Source: Ancylostoma caninum
Taxonomy: Eukaryota > Nematoda > Chromadorea > Rhabditida > Ancylostomatidae
Assembly (NCBI GenBank): GCA_037903475.1
Contig: JBAJFG010000476.1
Coordinates: forward strand, 930,001 to 994,000
DNA length: 64,000 bases
Direction of reading: 5' to 3'
The notes under the pieces are model-generated. The model worked only from the letters and a program-made list of their open reading frames with translations. It did no database searches and was not told the origin of the DNA. The translations under genes and the position numbers were made by a program. This document shows, piece by piece, positions 36,591 to 48,869 of the stretch; position 1 is the stretch's first letter, and every line of letters begins with the position of its first letter.

Positions 36591-38800
36591 TATAATAAAG
36601 AAGCAGCGTTACTGTAAATGACAAATAAAGCTAGAAACTTGGAATTCAAACACGTTGACTCCAACTTATGCGGGCGATAACATCTCGTAATCCTAGTGAC
36701 TGAAACCTTAGTTTTCTGCTCGGTTCTAGAACTAGTACTGGGAGATTATGCGGGCTGGTGCAAAGTCCACCAAGGATTGGAAAAAAACGGACATAATAAA
36801 GGTGATAAGTATCAAATCGCGAGAGGTAATGAGTATCACATTTCCTCCAAAAGTGTGGTACTTCTCGTTTTAGTCAGGAATTGCTAGTAGGAGAACGATG
36901 TTACTAGCTTGAGCTGATATTACCAATAGACCCCCTAGAAAAAGTTGCTACGAGATTGCTTAGAAGAAATATACGGAGTTCTATCTACACTGAAAATATG
37001 TAGAGCTGCAACATCTGCATCATTGCATTGGACTGGACTTACTACTAGTATCACGTATGACGTATCATATGTATGGAGTATTTAATTTCATAACGCTTTT
37101 TTTTCTACATTTTTCTATGCAGATTCGTACGACCTTTGCACGCTTGAGTGTCCGGATATCACTCTACAACTATTTTCTTGCTCTTTACAATTGCACTGAG
37201 TACATACTCTCTAAGTTTCACCATGTAAGATTTCTTATTTCGAACGTGAAGGGAATGATATACACCGTTGTATTGACAAGAGAATCTTCTGCTATTTCTG
37301 GACTGAGCTCTCCAAGCGATTTCCGGATATGCACTGGAGCTCGATCAAACCTAGTTGTCTTATTTACCCTAACCGCCAGGTCTCTCTGCTTCCATGGATT
37401 TTGCCCAATATTTTCACTCATTTTGAGGATTATCGACCAAACTGGGAAAAAAGAGCTTAGAAATAGCATTCTAGCGGCAGACGACACTGATCCCGCCCGC
37501 GCGGCGCGGTCGCGCTGCGTCCTTCACAAGGCCGCGACTGGGTCATCGCCAATGCCGTCCACTGTATCTGACTGTTATTTTTATCAGAACGGTATTGCTT
37601 TCTGTTGCTGCTCAAATGGAAGGATAGAAGTGATTGATCACATTTACCAGAGGACCTGGTTCACTGTATCCTAAGAATACGTATTAACAGCATGACAATT
37701 CCTATGGAATATCAGCCTCTTTCTTACCAGCTGACATCTTAAAAATATCTCCCAACGGAACAACCGCGTTTTCTTCTAAATATTCGAAAATTATTTTTTT
37801 CTTATTTACTGAACTTGCTGGCAATTCCATTTTTCTATGTAAGGACAAGAACTAAATAACGTAACGGTTCTATAAAAAGAAACTGTTAGCTTATGATAGG
37901 ATTCAGGAGCCGTATGCAATATATTTGATGTGTGAAGTAAAACACAGCGGGTATATTCCCGTTCCCACTGGTTTTTATCCACTCTGCTATCCAATATGAC
38001 TCACTCATCCACGAGTTCATTTGTTGGCACAATTGCGGTGTCTTGAAGAGAGACAACACGAAATGAAGACGCAGTTAATCATGGATCGTTATCAAGAGGA
38101 AATCAACCGGGAAAAGATATCATGTAGTGAAGCGAGTGGATTCGCATATCCGCGGATATGTTTTTATCGGATAGCAGTGTCACACCAATATATCCGCTAG
38201 AGCTCGTTTATCCGACTGGATAGAGTGTATTGGATACCGGCCCAGAATAACAATTTTTGAATGCTAATGAGACGATACAAACCAGGAACCAAGATGTTGA
38301 TGAAAACCGGGGAATTTCGGCTTGGAACACGATAATCGTGTTTCAAAGCAATTTACGCGAGACGGAATAAAGGTATTTTGATCCTCGTCACGTCCTCGAA
38401 TTCCGTGTGAACCACTCATTCTATAGTTGATTTACAGAAAAGACTACGCATTCAAGGGAGCCAGCCACCAATCGTATTTTTTAGCTGCTACTGTAAATAG
38501 ACAAGAATGAACATTTCCATAATCACCTCCTTTTCTTTCGAGTGATACTCACACATATTTCAGCTAGTGGCGAAGGTAGAGGAAGGTGAAGGGCTTGAAT
38601 GACGAGTCATCAAATTTTCCAAAAATTCTTTATAGAGTAGTGAGAAGTTTCGACTAATTCCAACCAATCAGTATTATAAACATTCTTCAAATATTTTTCT
38701 CACAATTTTGGATCCGAAACATTTTTTCTATTAACTGTATTTTAAAATTTTAGCAGTTCCTGTGCTCTAACTAAATGAAGATTGATAGAGTTCCTAGTTT
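36591..38800. other. Interval with a partial MITE and chance frames
   Basis: A one-armed family-A MITE lies at about 37400-37565. The 205-codon frame at 37057-37674 runs through it and looks like chance. A minus-strand stretch within 37487-37218 (contains VNKTTRFDRAPVHIRKSLGE) is protein-like but unpaired. TATCCG words cluster at 38139-38262. Confidence 0.35.
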
Positions 38801-39123
38801 TTTTTTCACCTACGCCTCTAGATCCACCAGTGAGGCCAGGCTGGCAGAAACGTCAACGGCAGCAACAGAAGAGATTTCACTGCTGAAGGAACAGCTCGAA
38901 AATTAAATCCTCCCTGGGGGAAGGACACCTTCTGTCTAAGTGCCTCTCCTCGCTCTGGAAGCACAGCTTGTGGGAGATAGAGAGGATTATCCACTCCAGA
39001 TTTGAGCAAGAATTGCTGCTGATGTTTGAACAACAGTTGAGTTTGGCTGGGAGTGTTCGTGGAAATCGGGCAAGCGCTCAGTTTGAGATGATATTCCATT
39101 AGTAGGACGGCAACGGGCACCAT
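38801..39123. other. Coding-like island, strand undecided
   Basis: Plus strand: CGCCTCTAG at 38813-38821 is followed by STSEARLAETSTAATEEISL and LKEQLEN before a stop, a likely coiled coil; a second plus frame (contains WEIERIIHSRFEQELLLMFE) follows. Minus strand: a 101-codon frame (39123-38818) is open. Without conserved matches I cannot choose. Confidence 0.3.
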
Positions 39124-40205
39124 TACAAGATCACCCTCCAGAATCGTCGGTTAGAGGGATTTTCGTGTCTGCCCACTTTCTAGAACTGAGACAGTCGCTT
39201 TGCACTTCTTCCATTTTGTTTCTGGTGGATTTTATAAGGAGTTGCTCTCTATGCCAAATTCCGTCCCCAGAAAACAATGAGTTATTCCACAGAGTTGAGA
39301 GTAAGAAGCTGACCTGTCTCTGGCACTAGGGGAGAGGAATTGGGCCGTATAAGTGAATGATTGCAGTGGATGTTTGTTGCAAAAATAATGATTTCAATGA
39401 TTGCCAAAAATAAGGGCTTGCTCCTCAACCTAACACATGAGCTCGCTTCTGCAATAAATTATGTCACTCAAACAAAACAACTATCCTCTGGACCAATAAA
39501 ACGACAGGCAAAACAACACATTTACCCCGGAAATGCTTACTCTAAAACTTTTTGGGCTCTCTTGAACGTCAAAGGACCCCTTGGTCGACTTGTCGACTTT
39601 CCAAGTCGTTCAAACGAAGAGAGCTGCCAGATTGGGTGAAAACTGCCCCGCATGGGGTTCCACAATCCCACATCCGGGGCCCCAGACTTCTCGAAAAAAA
39701 AAAGTTCTCCGCTGAAACTTCATTCGGAAAAGGTTGTTTGAGATGCTTTACACGATGGCCGCGTCCATTTTGTGAACCAATTCCGTTTTCGTAGGATTAC
39801 GGCAGGTACGGTACCCCACGGAATCCTGTTAGGTTTCTCAAATTTGAGGTGCTGACTTCTAATTTGAGGTACCGTCCTCCTGAAAATTTGAAAAAAAAAT
39901 CAAGTAAATAAATGAATGGATTGGCAATTTCTTTCAAATTTCTGCAATACCACTTTAACTGCTCCTACTATAACCATATTAAATACAAAAATTTTGTACA
40001 AAATGGGTACGATATTCACATTCAGCACTTCGAAGAAGCCCTGTGTGCAAGATTTGAGGTAATTCTGTCACTTGTTCTATCTACCGTGTACCTCCCGCCC
40101 AGGCATTGTCGCCATAGTTGTAAATCAGGGTGTACTTGATAGTTTTTCATCATACGTGATGTTAACTTTGAGGAAAACTAGCTAACTATCAAGGAAACTC
40201 TATAG

Positions 40206-40302
40206 TTTGCTATCGCGGCGATGATTCCGGCGTCAGCGACGCCGTCGCGCCGCGTGCCTTTCCAGTCCGTGAAAAATGGACCGCCATCGACGCTCACTGT
40301 AC
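40206..40302. mobile_element. One-armed copy of MITE family A
   Basis: CGGCGATGATTCCGGCGTC...CGCCGTCGCGCCGCGTGCC..TTTCCAG then ATGGACCGCCATCGACGCTCACTGT parallels the right arm of the element at 35862. The left arm is not recognisable. Confidence 0.45.
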
Positions 40303-40585
40303 CTACAAGAATGGCGTTACAGTACAAAGCGGACGCGACATTGATGTTCAACACCTCAGCTAACCTCAATACTAATTTTCAGAAAGAAAAATCCGGATGT
40401 GGAATAGTGCCGGACAATCTGAGCGGAGCGAATGCTGGGAAAGCCAGCCCAGCAATGAAGATGAGCCATTAAAGTATGAAAGTAATGTTTGCTCCAAGAG
40501 CCAGAGGGATAAAGATCAGCAATGTGGAAGTCGAGATATTTGAGGAAGACGCGATGACAGCGTCACATCCGAAGACACCCTCAAG

Positions 40586-40818
40586 TGACATCCGATTCAT
40601 TAGACGCGGCGCAGATGTTCGATCTCTACAATAACTACTACGACATTTGGAATCGGAAGCGCGGCAGACCGCTCACCACGGAAGAGCGGACGCGGACTGC
40701 GTTGTCCGCTTGGCGACTGATGCAGAACATCACCGCCACCCACTTCAAATGCCACAATAAGGAGCGTTCGCAGTGTTCTTCAGCCGCGCACTTAGAGGAT
40801 TATGCGGCTCGACGAGAG
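40586..40818 (+). CDS. Candidate exon of an unidentified gene
   Basis: Between CCTCAAG and GAG|GTTAGA lies a plus-strand frame of about 77 codons with GC-rich third positions unlike its surroundings. It contains QMFDLYNNYYDIWNRKRG, then LTTEERTRTALSAWRLMQ, then two Cys (HFKCHNKERSQC). The other five frames are interrupted. It looks like an internal exon, but the flanking exons were not found and I recognise no family. Confidence 0.45.
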
Positions 40819-41140
40819 GTTAGAATGCTGAGCCGGCATTCGCCTAATCCGCGCTCACATTTACTCTTATTTCGGAATAGCGTGCACCCAATAGACTATC
40901 ATCACCCAACATTTGTAAAGGCTTCGCTGATATTACTATGATCTACAAATCCGTGTGGGAGCGGAATGTGGGTGCGAAAGAACTCGATCGGTGAAAGTTC
41001 ACCAAACGCTCTGCAGCTGCCAGGCAAAAACTCAGATTAGTCTTGCAAATATGTTACTGAGGCAGATAACTACTTGATTTTGTGAAGAAATTGATTGGCT
41101 TCTATCGTCAATCGATATTCATCAACTCAGAACCCCAGCA

Positions 41141-41610
41141 GCAAGTTGTCGGCCACCTTTGCTCCAAAACAACTTGCAGACAACCTTCTAACTAGAATAT
41201 CACATTCAAAAACAAGTTGTCAGTGACCTTTCCTCCCGACAATTTGTTGACAGGGAAGAGCCAAAACAAGTTGTCCACTACTTTCTACCAAGACAACTTA
41301 TCGCAACTTGTTGATGACCTTTCAGTCAACTTGCCGACCAGAAAAAGTCAAGCGCCGTCACCCGCATAACATACATGTACATGTTTGCAGCCACATTATG
41401 CTTTCAATTAACGCTGATGAATGCCTTGGAGGAAAGGCGGAACCGTATTGTCGGCAATTTTATACGGCTGACAAGTTGTTGGTGAAAAAAGCTGAAACAA
41501 GTTGTCGACAAGTTTATGCGGATGACAACTTGTACACAAGCTTCGGGTTCAGCGAATTTCAGAATTTGCGACCAAAAACTTGTTCGCCAAATGCTTGTCA
41601 GCGAGTTGTT
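41141..41610. repeat. Field of iterated ACAAGTTGTC-type words
   Basis: At least twelve copies of (G/A)CAAGTTGTC or its inverse (ACAACTTG, CAACTTGTTG) occur in both orientations in 470 bp: for example at 41141, 41169, 41212, 41238, 41265, 41292, 41304, 41326, 41470, 41497, 41524 and 41596. Spacing varies from about 12 to 55 bp with a gap at 41340-41460. No terminal repeat flanks it. It may be a subterminal transposase-binding zone or a degenerate satellite. Confidence 0.6.
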
Positions 41611-41619
41611 CTTGGAGGT

Positions 41620-43095
41620 GTGAGGTGAACAACATGACAAATGTGAACAATATCATTACAAGATGTTGTACCTCAACCACTGAGTAGAAGAAGATCGAGA
41701 CTAGGTCATGCTTGAGAGCATGACTTTCATCTGTGAGCCAAATTGAGAGCAACACTCATGTTCCACACATAGTAACAAGCACGTTCACTGCGTATTTTTA
41801 CAAAAGAGTTTTTTAAATAAATATGCATAATTTCCTACAAATCAGTATGTACGAGTTGAAAACAAAGCCTCCAGCCAGATATTACAAAACATAAAAACAG
41901 CTAAGGGCGAGCGAGTAGCAAAAAAAAAATCCCATGTGAGGTTGCTACATGTACCTGCAGTAGTCCCCAAAAACATAATTTAGATTTCAAACAAATCGTG
42001 ACATTTTCGGTGGAAACCTTATGAAATGCAGTTGCACAAGGTCAGCTTCGCTATGAGGTTCTGTACGACTGCTGTAGCAAAATATAGGACAAATGTTTGG
42101 ATATTGAGCTCCCTCTTGCGATCATTTTATGGAACAGCACGTGCACTTTTAGGCAGGTGAACTCGTTAATAATTAGATAATGGTGTCAAATGCAGAATAC
42201 CGTGCAAGCCGCAACAGGAAGGCGTCCAGAAAATACGGGGACACACCAAAGATCACCACTTTAGCGAGCGATACAAGTTGACCTATAAAATAAACCGACT
42301 CATCCACGCCAAATACTGGGTGAATCCATCATCCATTTCGCTTTTTGTTCTACTGTTAAAATTTTCAGGGGGCGCGTAGTGGATAATAAAAAAAGTGCAT
42401 CGAGCCAATTCCGATTTCCCATAAAAGAGAACACATGAGCAACAGCGCCAAATGCACTCTTTAGCCGCTAGTAGGAAATTACAAAAGTATTCCAACAACA
42501 AGTTATAGAAGCATGCATTCTGCTCTTCGAACGTGCATCAGCTACATAAGTGATCCAGGGAATGGATTAGTAGTCCATAGCGGCCATATTCGGCCCCTGA
42601 TGTTCATTCTGCCACAGAATCCTCACCAAAGATTACCTAAGCTAACGAATAGCTAGGTTTATATGTATTAACACATTGTGGGCAATGTGATGCACACGGT
42701 GCATCACATGCGAAATGCACTCTTCATGTATACAAACCGTTCTCCTGTGACAAGGTGGTGCACATGATGCAATGTCAAAAAATGCCCTTTGATCACACAC
42801 GCTCGCCATGCAAAAACGGGCTCGGTACGCAATTTGTTGAGTAATTAGGCTTTTTTAGATCTGAAATTACTCCAATAAACATCAACAACACAAAAAAAAC
42901 ACAGGCAGAGGTAACATGAACTGTGCTCGAATAGGATGAGCATTAAAGTGAACAAGACAAAATTACAGGCACAGTGAATCTCGTCCGATTATGACGCGGT
43001 GGACAAACTGGGATTCAGAAGTGCTCAGGAAGGAAACGCCACAGCCTAGAAAGGAAAGAACATGAGTTGGAAGCGTCCCGTTACCGAATTATGTA
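41620..43095. other. Interval with no gene seen
   Basis: AT-rich sequence with short frames only. A small inverted set GTGATGCACACGGTGCATCAC lies at 42688-42708 with related GTGCACATGATGC at 42757. Nothing else could be supported. Confidence 0.35.
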
Positions 43096-43339
43096 GCTTG
43101 CGAAGCGTCTACGGACACTTACCACCCGCACGCGTCGCGTCAGGCCGTTTTGCCTTCTTGAACCTGGGGAGAAACAGCCAAACATGCTTCAAAAGGGGTC
43201 CTAACTCACTCTAGCACCTTACCAGGCATATTTGCTTAAAGCTAACCTGTTTTTTTTTTAGAAAGAGCCGCCTTCTCTACACTGTCACACCGGGGCCTGA
43301 CGCGCGCGAGTGGTAAGTGTCCGATAATCCTTGCGAAGC
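43096..43339. mobile_element. Foldback MITE (GCTTGCGAAG ends)
   Basis: GCTTGCGAAGCGTCTACGG continues to ACACTTACCAC and CGCGTCAGGC, and the inverted arm at 43281-43339 repeats GCCTGACGCG, GTGGTAAGTGT, CCGATAATCC and TTGCGAAGC. Arms are about 45 bp around a 120-bp loop. Confidence 0.65.
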
Positions 43340-44319
43340 ACCGGTGCAATGGAGCACTTTCGAGCATAATTTGGGGCAACACAGATTCAAGATTGAGTAT
43401 CGAAGGGAGCTCTGTCCAAAACCGCTATAGATTAAGAGCTAAGCACTCATTTCTTGAAACAACAAGAGAATATTCGGGATTCTAAGTGAAAATCCACTAT
43501 TGAGGAGAGTGGTAAAGATATTCCTGAGTTTTCCTTCCATATATAAACTTCTGGACGTTATTCAAAATTATGATAAGGACAAGATACAAAAATAGTCCAT
43601 ATTAACGAGCAGAGCCAGAACTGAAGAAGATATTAAATATAATAGTAAAAGAGTACTAAGTAGCAATGTAATGAATGAATTCATTTGTGATGAAGCTTCT
43701 GATGGATGCTCTATCCACGAGAGAGATAGGCCAGTAGTGAGCTATAGAGGACTATGTAAATATTTATTTGTATGTTTATTTCTTATTTTTACTCTCTGAA
43801 TTTAGAGGTGCCCTACCAAATTAAATTGTCTTGGACACTGAGAAAAGCGGGAAAGCTGAGTAAGCGTGCCTTTCCCCCTAAAAGATGTGGCATTCTGATC
43901 GAAATTTCGACAAACTAGTGAATGTGTATGAGGACAAGGCGTTAAGAGAAGATGGTATGTGTTGAGGCAGCTACAGCTTCACATTCTAGAAAGTGAGTTT
44001 TGAGGACCATAGTTAACGATGGTCAGATGGTCGAAGCAATTCGAGCTTCATGCAGCAAATTTAGAGCTGCAAACATTTCCGTGTTCTCTGCTTCATTCTG
44101 GAACGGATAGGATGAAGAATGTGGATGAGAAGATGCTGCTGAGCGCATGTAAAACACCCAAATAAGGCATCACGTCGTTAGTCGCCTGAGTGCATGACAA
44201 AGCAATATTTCCCGTGATTGCACTAATACGAGCTAGAGTGAGGAATGGAGCATCTTCATGGTTTCAGTAAGTGCTCATGCCCTTTAATAGATGTGGTGTT
44301 TTTTATTCGCTCTCATTTG

Positions 44320-44465
44320 TGGATGAACCCACACGTGAAATAGCTGCAAAACGGTCTCTGAGATGAAAAACAGGCCATACAACTGGACAACGCAAAACTC
44401 AGAAAGAAGGTGCACGAGCTGGGCAGTTGTGCACCGTGCGATAGAAAGAAGAACATTTTCGAAAG
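44320..44465 (+). pseudogene. Leucine-zipper-like segment with frameshift
   Basis: One plus frame reads DEPTREIAAKRSLR up to about 44361; the next frame reads DEKQAIQLDNAKLRKKVHEL, then GSCAPCDRKKNIFER before AG|GTTACT. Joined, this recalls a bZIP basic region plus zipper, but the invariant Asn and one Arg are missing and a frameshift separates the parts. It may be a decayed exon or coincidence. Confidence 0.22.
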
Positions 44466-45282
44466 GTTACTGTAGCTGTCGGTGCGAACGCAAATGCATT
44501 CGACATATACGCATAGTTCGACAGAAGGAAATGCTCACGACAACTACTCAACATCTGCTCCTAAAGCCGACAGCAAACGCTCCAGCACAGGAGACGTTTA
44601 TGTTGAATGTCACGTCAGCAATCATTTGGATTTCAGCACAGTTATTATGTGGAGTATCTACTTTATCCCTTTCTTATCCATAGCTCAGACAGATAGAAGA
44701 GATATACGTAGAAAAACTGTCACATGTGTTGAGACCGATTGCATGATTGGAAGTGTGAGCGCCTCTCTGATCTCTGGTTGTGCCTTGGTGTTCTTTTTTT
44801 GCAGTCAATATCTCACTTGTCTGCTTAATGTGTTGTTTTGAGTTCCTACCCTATGATATCAAGATATCGGTCAACATTCACCTCTGGATAAACTAATTAG
44901 TGAGAAGTGTTTAAACTTCTTGATTGCATGTGTGCAGGTTGAGCACTCGTTTATTGTTTGTGCAACGCATTCATGATTGGCATACGTTAATGTAGACACC
45001 AACAAACATGCAAGTGTAGTACACACGCCGTAGGTAAAGCAGGGTGCTAGTAAACTTACTGAAACTGTCAGTTAACGATGAACATTAACTGGCACTAACT
45101 CTTTTCTTAGGGGGAACTCCGGGAGAGGTAATATGAATGCCTTATTCGCCCCAACATGGTTCTCTAAGTATGGTGCTTAAATACTATGACTAAAACATAC
45201 TTGCAGGTGAACTCACGGTTCGAAATCGGACAGTGAGCTCACCGTCACGTTGAACTTGCTGCCAGTATGAAACGACGAGGAC

Positions 45283-45524
45283 ATGGAAACCGAAAGTGTG
45301 CAGACGGCGAACTCGTCGCTTCGAGAAAGGTCCTCCAGAGGCCTTTTTGCTCATGGTTCAAGTTCATTGTTGTATTCAGTCGAGCGCGCACTGACTCCTC
45401 AGTGAAGACGCATTTCCCGGTATACCCAGCTGATCGATGTTTCCACCGTTTCGATCACGATGACCTTCCGCAGGAGATCACCGTCTACGACTTAGATTTC
45501 CTGGTGGCTGATTTTAACAGCTGA
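45283..45524 (+). CDS. Short two-exon gene, 63-residue unknown protein
   Basis: Exon 45283-45329 starts METESVQTANSSLRE and ends AG|GTCCTC; a 50-nt intron ends GTATTCAG; exon 45380-45524 continues SRARTDSSVKTHFPVYP, DRCFHRFDHDDLPQE, ITVYDLDFLVADFNS and TGA. Phases agree and third positions are GC-rich compared with the flanks. The protein is acidic, without a signal peptide or membrane segment. It may be only the 3' part of a longer gene, since upstream AG sites exist. No family recognised. Confidence 0.45.
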
Positions 45525-48500
45525 ACCCTACACCATTTCATGTTGAAGTCCACGTGTTTTTGGGCGCGGAATTACATTTTTTTTAGCTCAACACATCAAC
45601 GTTAGGTTATGCGGGAAGAGATTCACCAGCCGCTTTGAATACCGTGGTCACATAAGTTCCGTTAGCACTGGAATCTATGGTTTAGAGATACGTCAGTTTA
45701 CTCCAAGGACACTGAATATTCTATGTTGAAGGTTCGTAACCCCTAAGAGTTGGAAGGTTTTCCAAAAGCCTCATCATTCAATGACCACGATTATCAGTTA
45801 GCTCACAGCACATTCATGGTTGCAAACCATGAGCTGACAGTTCAGCGCGACCTTTTGCTCATCGTTTCGTCGTCGTTTCAAGGGGCTTACTACCACTCTA
45901 GCTTTTCTCAACGTTACAACGTTATCGTACAACGTTGGCATGTTCAGAGTGCAAATGGTTTTGTTGACCTCAATCGTTTTTAATTTTGCTGGATCTGGGC
46001 TATTTTTTAATTATAAACGTGATTCGAGAAGTTGCTCAGAAGCCAAAAAATTGAACTCAAATCTTGACGTGACTTCTCGGTGCCGCTAAGTGCATTGATT
46101 CTGAAATTTCCGAACAAAACAGCGACCAAAGCTTTTCGACAAAGGCGATAACTGGATAAAGCATAGTTTCGTCCTCTTGACGACCTTCACACAGAATCTA
46201 CCGCAAATCACTGCATATATAATAAGAGCAGATAACAGGTCCGTTTCAGAAATTGCTTGATTAGGAAAATCATCCCTACTTTTCCTGAGTCATATTTGGC
46301 TCATACCCTAGATTATTCAAGGATCTCGATAGCCTCTTTCAAGCATTTTAATCTAGTGTTAGACCACATCTAACAGTTTATTCCTTTACAGGATCATACG
46401 GGAGAAATTTCTGGTGACCAATATGGGTGAGAAATTTTCATCACCATAGTGTGTCGTTGCCGCAGCTTCTCCCTCCTCTAATCTTATTATCAAGATAAAA
46501 TTATCCTGATGACTCTCATTTTTAATATGTGTTCATATGCCGATTGCTGAGGCGTCTTTTGAAACCAGAAGCTTCAACTCAAAGATAACCGTGACCTTCT
46601 CCACTTATTAGAGAATAGAGCAGGATAAAGCATGAGTTTACATTGGATAAATAGCTGATCAAATATTGTACAGTAACTTATACCCCCCCCCCCTTCTATA
46701 TTTCATCAATATAAAATTAATACTCCTAAGAATTTTCTTGATGATAAAATCGTACAGCAAGGAAAGCGCTTCCGGCAATCGCAGAGCGGTTCACAGAAAA
46801 ATGATAGCGGAAAAAATTGCGAATGAAAAAAGCGTAAACATTTATAGAAGAATGTTCACAGGAACTAATATCATTTCTTAAAATATAAAAATTTACGAAA
46901 TTCACGACAATGTTCTGAACACGATGAACAAGTAAGCGACGAGAAACGTTGAGATGAAGACTTGCATTATTTTTCACACTAATCCGGTTTCGGGAGGCGA
47001 AATGAGATGTCACGGTAAACAACCTCAACTGTTTGTTATAGGTTATGCGCCGTTACATCTGCCTGAGTCCCCAAAGCGGGGGACCCCATTTTTCTTCCAC
47101 TTTCTGCGTCCGTCACTGGTGGCTAGTTTTCGTTTCGTGCATTATCCTTATATGAAAACTAAGCCGTATCATAAGTTTTCTGCCCCCCCCCCCCATCCCG
47201 CCCACTTTCTGCGTCCGCCACTGGTATCCGGTTATCCGTTTTGCCATTATCCGTAGGTTTTCACTTGTCCGTTATCCGCACCGCTATCCGGGCTTTTAGC
47301 GCCGGATAACGGTGCGGACATGGCCGAAAATAGTGGCTTCATTTCGCCGGTTCACAACAGAGGAAGTCCTCTATCTGAACAATTACTACTTGGTCTAGCG
47401 CGTTTTACGTCATCACTGGTTTAGAATCTTGTAGAAAGGTAGGAGAAGATAGTACAGACTTGTACCTACCCAAGAAGGAATGATCACATTCCCTGGTTTG
47501 CCCGAAAAAGTGAGACTATAACCTCAAAACCATAATTTAGTTGTGAAAATATCGAAAACGTTGGGTAATGTTTGGCCATTAACAACGTTGGGATTGGTGA
47601 CAACTCACCGCGGTGCCTCTTCCTTACGAGGTTCATTTCGACTGTTCATTGAACCCTACAGTTTCTACCATTTTTGAATCTATAGATCAAATAGTGTTTG
47701 AGAGTCAGTACGATCTTGGTGGTCGGTCAGTATTTATTAGAACTACACAAAAGATGTATGAAACAAAGCTTTAGCCACCTTCAGCCCCACCCCTTCCCCC
47801 TCCCCCCCTCACCTTCTAGCACTTGCAATGTGCCACTACGTGGTAAAATTCATCTGAGTGTTCTTGTTGTAATCACACCCTGGTTCTAAACTCTCAATAT
47901 TTTAATATATATGTATTATTATATATTTTAATATATAATAACTCTCAATAGGAAGAAATTGTGGTGGGAACCCCCAGTTTTTGTATTCATACTAGAATAA
48001 TCTCGAAAAGTGAAAAGCTACAGCGGACTCAATATGCCAAGAAGCGAATGGCAAATACATATAAGGAAAACATGTTCGCAGTAATCTCCAAGAGGAGATT
48101 CTCCAGCTAAGCCCACTCTCACAGGAATCCTCAAAGAAATGCGATTCGCTGCGTTTATGTGGTATATCACATTTAGCATGATCCTCGGAAGCATATTAGC
48201 GTTTATAGCAAAATACGGAAAAAAAGTTAAGGGGCTTCATCTTTATTTTCTTTGTACTGGAACAATCTGAATATGCTTTGTTGACTCTAGAATTCATGCT
48301 CTTATGGATATCATTAGTTTGAATGCGGCTCAAACGGACTGTGTGGAAGCATATGTTGCAGAATTGAGAAATTTCGGTGAACGATGATTTGAGAAAGTCT
48401 TAGAATTTGTCTCGTCAGCTCTGTTCACAAGAGACTTCATTACATTTCATGCATTGCACATTTTGAACTGGAAAACACATTACTGTCGAGTCTCCATTTT

Positions 48501-48869
48501 TTGCTGTTTTGGGAATATTCTTTACAGCGATTCGAGTAACCCCCCCCTTCAATCTTCTCCTGTATTATTCTTGGAAATCCACGCGTATTGTCTGAAAACT
48601 CTAGTCCAGAGCGAAAAAAGCTCAGTCCCTTGACTACCTCAAGTGGTGGGTCATCCGGACAATAGAGACCTTAGCGGTGAATGATTAAATGAAAGATCAG
48701 AAAGTATGTACGTAGCAGAACGAAGCCGTACTCGTTTAGCACATAACGTTCTGCTACTTACCCACTTTTTGATTCCCTGCAACATATTTGCTATTCGCTG
48801 AAAAAAAAAACTTTAAGAAACCTGCTACACGAATAGAATAACCGTGTGCCTAGGCCCGTATTCAGTATA
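45525..48869. other. Interval with repeat fragments, no gene seen
   Basis: Two ends of the GCGGACGCAG element lie near 47104-47122 and 47205-47222, both with poly-C. A TATCCG-rich zone follows, with a hairpin of CCGCACCGCTATCCGGG (about 47277) and GCCGGATAACGGTGCGG (about 47301). An open stretch at 45750-45983 and others are short. No gene could be supported. Confidence 0.4.

Noticed and set aside
37057..37674. 205-codon plus-strand frame
   Set aside because: It runs through a MITE arm, has odd composition and no family features; chance open frame.
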